This document shows, one piece after another, positions 61,043 to 64,000 of a stretch of 64,000 nt of DNA. A program made the translations under genes and the position numbers. This DNA is from Corythucha ciliata (Eukaryota > Arthropoda > Insecta > Hemiptera > Tingidae). The notes under the pieces are model-generated. The model made no database searches. It saw only the letters and a list, made by a program, of their open reading frames with translations, and was not told the DNA's origin. The stretch's first letter is position 1. Every line of letters starts with the position of its first letter. Location: the NCBI GenBank assembly GCA_038030265.1, contig CM075942.1, positions 45,474,751-45,538,750 of the forward strand. The letters are read 5' to 3'.

Positions 61043-61212
61043 AATCGGTCGCGGTCAGGTTGCTAAGAAGGTTACACTGGTTGGAGGGCAAACAACCCCC
61101 CCTCGCCATGTCAATAAGGCGACAACAACTGAGCAGTGATGATTGAACCAATTGAACTAGTGAACTTTGTTTGCCTACCAACCAACCTGACACCCCCTGA
61201 CCGCGACCGATT
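61043..61212. repeat. Foldback with perfect 17-bp tips
   Basis: AATCGGTCGCGGTCAGG (61043-61059) and its exact inverse (61196-61212) bracket a second, imperfect pair: GGTTGGAGGGCAAACAA versus TTTGTTTGCCTACCAACC. The open frame on the minus strand here is a by-product. Confidence 0.75.
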
Positions 61213-61389
61213 ATAAATAAGAGAAATAAAAAACTCTGACGATGCCTCCAGCCCAGGGTGGCGAAAGCTCGGAAAAAGAAGGAGATAAATAAAAAAGAAG
61301 CCTGAGCCCTAAAAATAAATTATCAGTATTTCTCAGATTTCGACAACTCAAAAATTTATTTTGCGGATTTAACCCCTAAAGTTCTCGAA

Positions 61390-61990
61390 TTTTGAGTGGC
61401 TGTCTCAGCCAGAAAATTGAGTTTTTGCCTTCCTTTACGAAAAAAGTTCACTTCATACACCGACTATTTGATTGCATGAGGGTTGTAATTTCGCTAGTTT
61501 GGCTACTCAGAATACGAATTTCAGGGGTTGGTATCTCCAATCTCAAAGATGGGCAAACTCGCAATTCACGGTCAGATAATCACAAAATTGACCATTCTTG
61601 TCCGAGAATTGCAAAAACTGACGATTCAGGCTTTGAAAACACCCCCCACCCCACCCTAAACATTATTCAAACTGGCATTATTCAAAATAATTACGCCTTT
61701 AAAATACCAAACAGGCAATTCACGCCCTTAGGAATGGCATGATTTGATCTTTCGCGCCCTAAAAATGAGGAAACTTGACTATTTGCGTATGAAAAAATTG
61801 TTCGCTCTCCACAACTGGCCAAACTGACCACTCGCACCTCAGAAATGACTAAATTAGACGAACAACCAAACAACCTGCGTCCAAAAAATGACCAAACTGG
61901 GTGTTCACGTCCACAAAAATGGCAAACTGCTGCAATGCGCGCTCTAAAAATGGCCAATCTGAGCAAGTGATCATTCGCGCCCCAAGGATG
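61390..61990. repeat. Minisatellite family B, second block
   Basis: Same 30-bp pattern as at 36.2-37.3 kb, with CGCCCTAAAAATG, AATGGCCAATCTGAGC and GCAAACTCGCAATTCACG variants. Confidence 0.7.
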
Positions 61991-61997
61991 GTGTAAT

Positions 61998-62292
61998 TTT
62001 ATTCGCCCAATGGTCGGAATGAAATAACCATAACGCGTTCTGGGTAATTCATTTTACTCAATAGCCGAAATAAAGGTTAGGCTGAGTCTGCTGGGCGTCT
62101 CGTGTGTTCGCTTGGTAAATGCCACGGGAGCATATCGTGCGTGAATAAATAAAGTTTGCCTCTTTGAGTGTGGGTAAAATCGGAAGACCCACGACGCGAA
62201 ATAGACTAACCTAACCTTTATTTCGGCTAATGAGTAAAATGAATTACATAGAACGCGTTGGGGTATTTCATTCCGCTCACTGGGCGAAATAA
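61998..62292. repeat. Foldback with ~87-bp arms rich in AACGCGTT
   Basis: Arms 61998-62083 and 62204-62292 pair: GGAATGAAATA, AACGCGTTCT, TAATTCATTTTACTCA and GCCGAAATAAAGGTTAGG against their inverses. Two more ACGCGTTG words follow at 62300-62340, so the array may continue degenerately. Confidence 0.82.
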
Positions 62293-62339
62293 ATTACCCA
62301 CGGCGCGTTGTGATCATTTCACACTGCCCATACGCGTTG

Positions 62340-64000
62340 CGGTTAAATTTTTTGGGCAATGGACGAATTCGGCACAAAAGGCCTGGATTCTGCTATAAGA
62401 CAGCGGCGCACTCCGCTTCGTGTGGGCGTTCCCGGCAGAGTATTTACAATCTCCCTACGAGTTCAGAGCCCATGCCTTTTTTTGTCTTTTCGAGCAAACC
62501 TCATTTCGTCAGCAGAACCACCGCATTACACGCTGCCTTGGATAACACCAAGGGTATCGTTTGTAACGCAGGTTTACCGTTTGTAGCGGGTGCGTGATTT
62601 TCATCGCAAACGCACAGTGCACAGGCAGAAACTGCGGGCGTTTTCCGCTGAAAAAGTTAACTCACGTAGGTATTTGTGTTACCACACGCGCAACGTTGCA
62701 AGCTATGGGTGTAGACTTGAGCTTTTCATCGCATCTTTGGGACTATAATGCGCAACGTTGGTTTTTTAGTCGATGAGTCACACCCGCCTTATTTCGTGTC
62801 GCGTACTTTGGATAACTTGGTTTTTGGCTTAAATATTCCCAAAAAATCCTCACGTCCAACGTTTAGTATTGCAGTTGACGTGGATGTCATTTCTGAAGTA
62901 GTTTTTGGTGCTGAATCGAATGCACGGTACAGTCCGTTTCTCTACATTCAATATTCTTTGAGTTGCGAACAAAAATACCGAAAAAAAAAGAGTTTTCCTC
63001 GATGTGCTATGAAAATGTGTAATTATCACGATTATGGGCAGAAATAACTATGTTATAAGATGGAGACATGGATGGAAGGATTCTACGCTGTTCACAAGAT
63101 CAGTATTGTGTAGTGTTTTGTGCTAAATCGAATGAGCGTTTGCAGGGATCGCTTGGGCCAATACTTTTTGAGTTACGCCCACAAATATAAAAACAAATCC
63201 TTTTTAAAGTACTGGATTTGTTCGAAGATATTTGACCGTAACTCAAAAATTATTGATTCCAGCGATCTCTACTACAGCTCATTCGGTTCATCACAAAAAA
63301 CAACACAAGATCAGATAACATAATTAGTTCTGCCCAAAATATTGATACACATTTTCACGGCATATGGAAAATATCACGGTTTTTCAGGTATTTTCGTTCA
63401 TGACACAAAGAATATTGATCACAGAGAATCGAGCTATTTAGCTCTGAAAAGAGCTGTTACCATGAAGCACTTGATTTTTTAAATAATCTTATTTTTAATT
63501 TTTGTTAATTCTTTCATGAACTCGCACTTCTTAGGTAGACGCACATTAAATTCCGGATTCATAAATCCGGGTTTATTTTATTTATTGATGTGTTATTATT
63601 AACTTTTTTGCGAGTTTCCAGGTTATCTTAGAATTATAAGGCTAAAGAACGGAAAAAAAAACACGGAGCATTTCTCGCACAAAACGTGATATATTTTGGA
63701 GGGGGGAGGATTTCAAAATGATTAATCTCTCAAGTCTTATTGGTGTAGTCCAGGACAGTGTGTAATGTGAGGGTGCCGGCAAAGATAAGAAAAAGAGCGC
63801 TCTAGGGGAAGAGCTGTAAGTTTAGGTACAATAACGAACGCCGGTACTCATCAAGATTTCAATAGAGTTTGGTACGACAACCGAAGAAAATCTCAGATTT
63901 AGACAATTTCCTATTATAAAATTCCTCCTAAAGCTATCAACGAGCTTTAGTAATGGAGTGGCTGTAATGTTAAAATTAATTACAAAGTTATATTAGGGGA
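62340..64000. other. Unrecognised sequence at the right edge
   Basis: Several overlapping plus-strand frames of 60-99 codons (62310-63323) have GC-richer, coding-like composition before 62900 but no motif that I recognise. It could be a decayed gene or element. Confidence 0.35.

Overview
The window looks like nuclear DNA of an arthropod. It holds one confidently recognised intact protein-coding gene (an MFSD14/HIAT1-type transporter of insect-like sequence, split by short GT-AG and one GC-AG introns), a mariner-type transposase fragment, a probable non-LTR retrotransposon fragment, and a large mass of non-coding repeats. No bacterial operons, no rRNA and no complete tRNA were seen. The species cannot be fixed by eye.

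Layout. 0-11 kb: degenerate ~30-bp minisatellite blocks (family A), an 88-bp-arm palindrome at 2.0 kb, a 432-bp inverted-repeat MITE at 2.3 kb and a small foldback at 7.1 kb. 11.1-13.2 kb: a 2-kb palindromic TA-flanked element with a smaller element near its centre. 13.4 kb: a cluster of short inverted motifs. 17.6 and 20.2-20.5 kb: sequence resembling 5' untranslated exons with good splice donors. 18.0-22.8 kb: two inverted CCCAGTCAGCAA ends bracketing several other repeats, including a 123-bp-arm palindrome built on the 3' half of a tRNA-Thr gene (20.7-20.9 kb). 23.1-25.5 kb: truncated copy of a 2.9-kb foldback element whose full-length copy lies at 49.9-52.9 kb. 25.8 kb: foldback; 26.8-27.3 kb: 19-bp minisatellite. 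28.3-33.1 kb: mostly unique non-coding sequence. 33-34.3 kb: family A again, with the second MITE copy. 36.2-37.3 kb: minisatellite family B. 37.4-38.4 kb: a foldback mariner derivative with a transposase remnant. 41.5-44.6 kb: minisatellite family C, with an orientation switch. 47.6-53.1 kb: a nested palindrome with two foldback elements inside a third pair of inverted arms. 54.6-55.0 kb: decayed retrotransposon; 55.4-56.0 kb: 612-bp MITE. 56.66-58.92 kb, minus strand: the MFSD14 gene. 60.7-62.3 kb: more minisatellite and foldbacks; the rest to 64 kb is unrecognised.

The gene reads as a 10-exon, 473-codon frame whose exon joins all keep phase, so it is probably functional. Everything else is best explained as a population of non-autonomous foldback elements, several with the same CAGGGTGTT terminus next to a TA, inserted into each other and into diverged ~30-bp tandem arrays. 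No cellular system made of several genes is visible.
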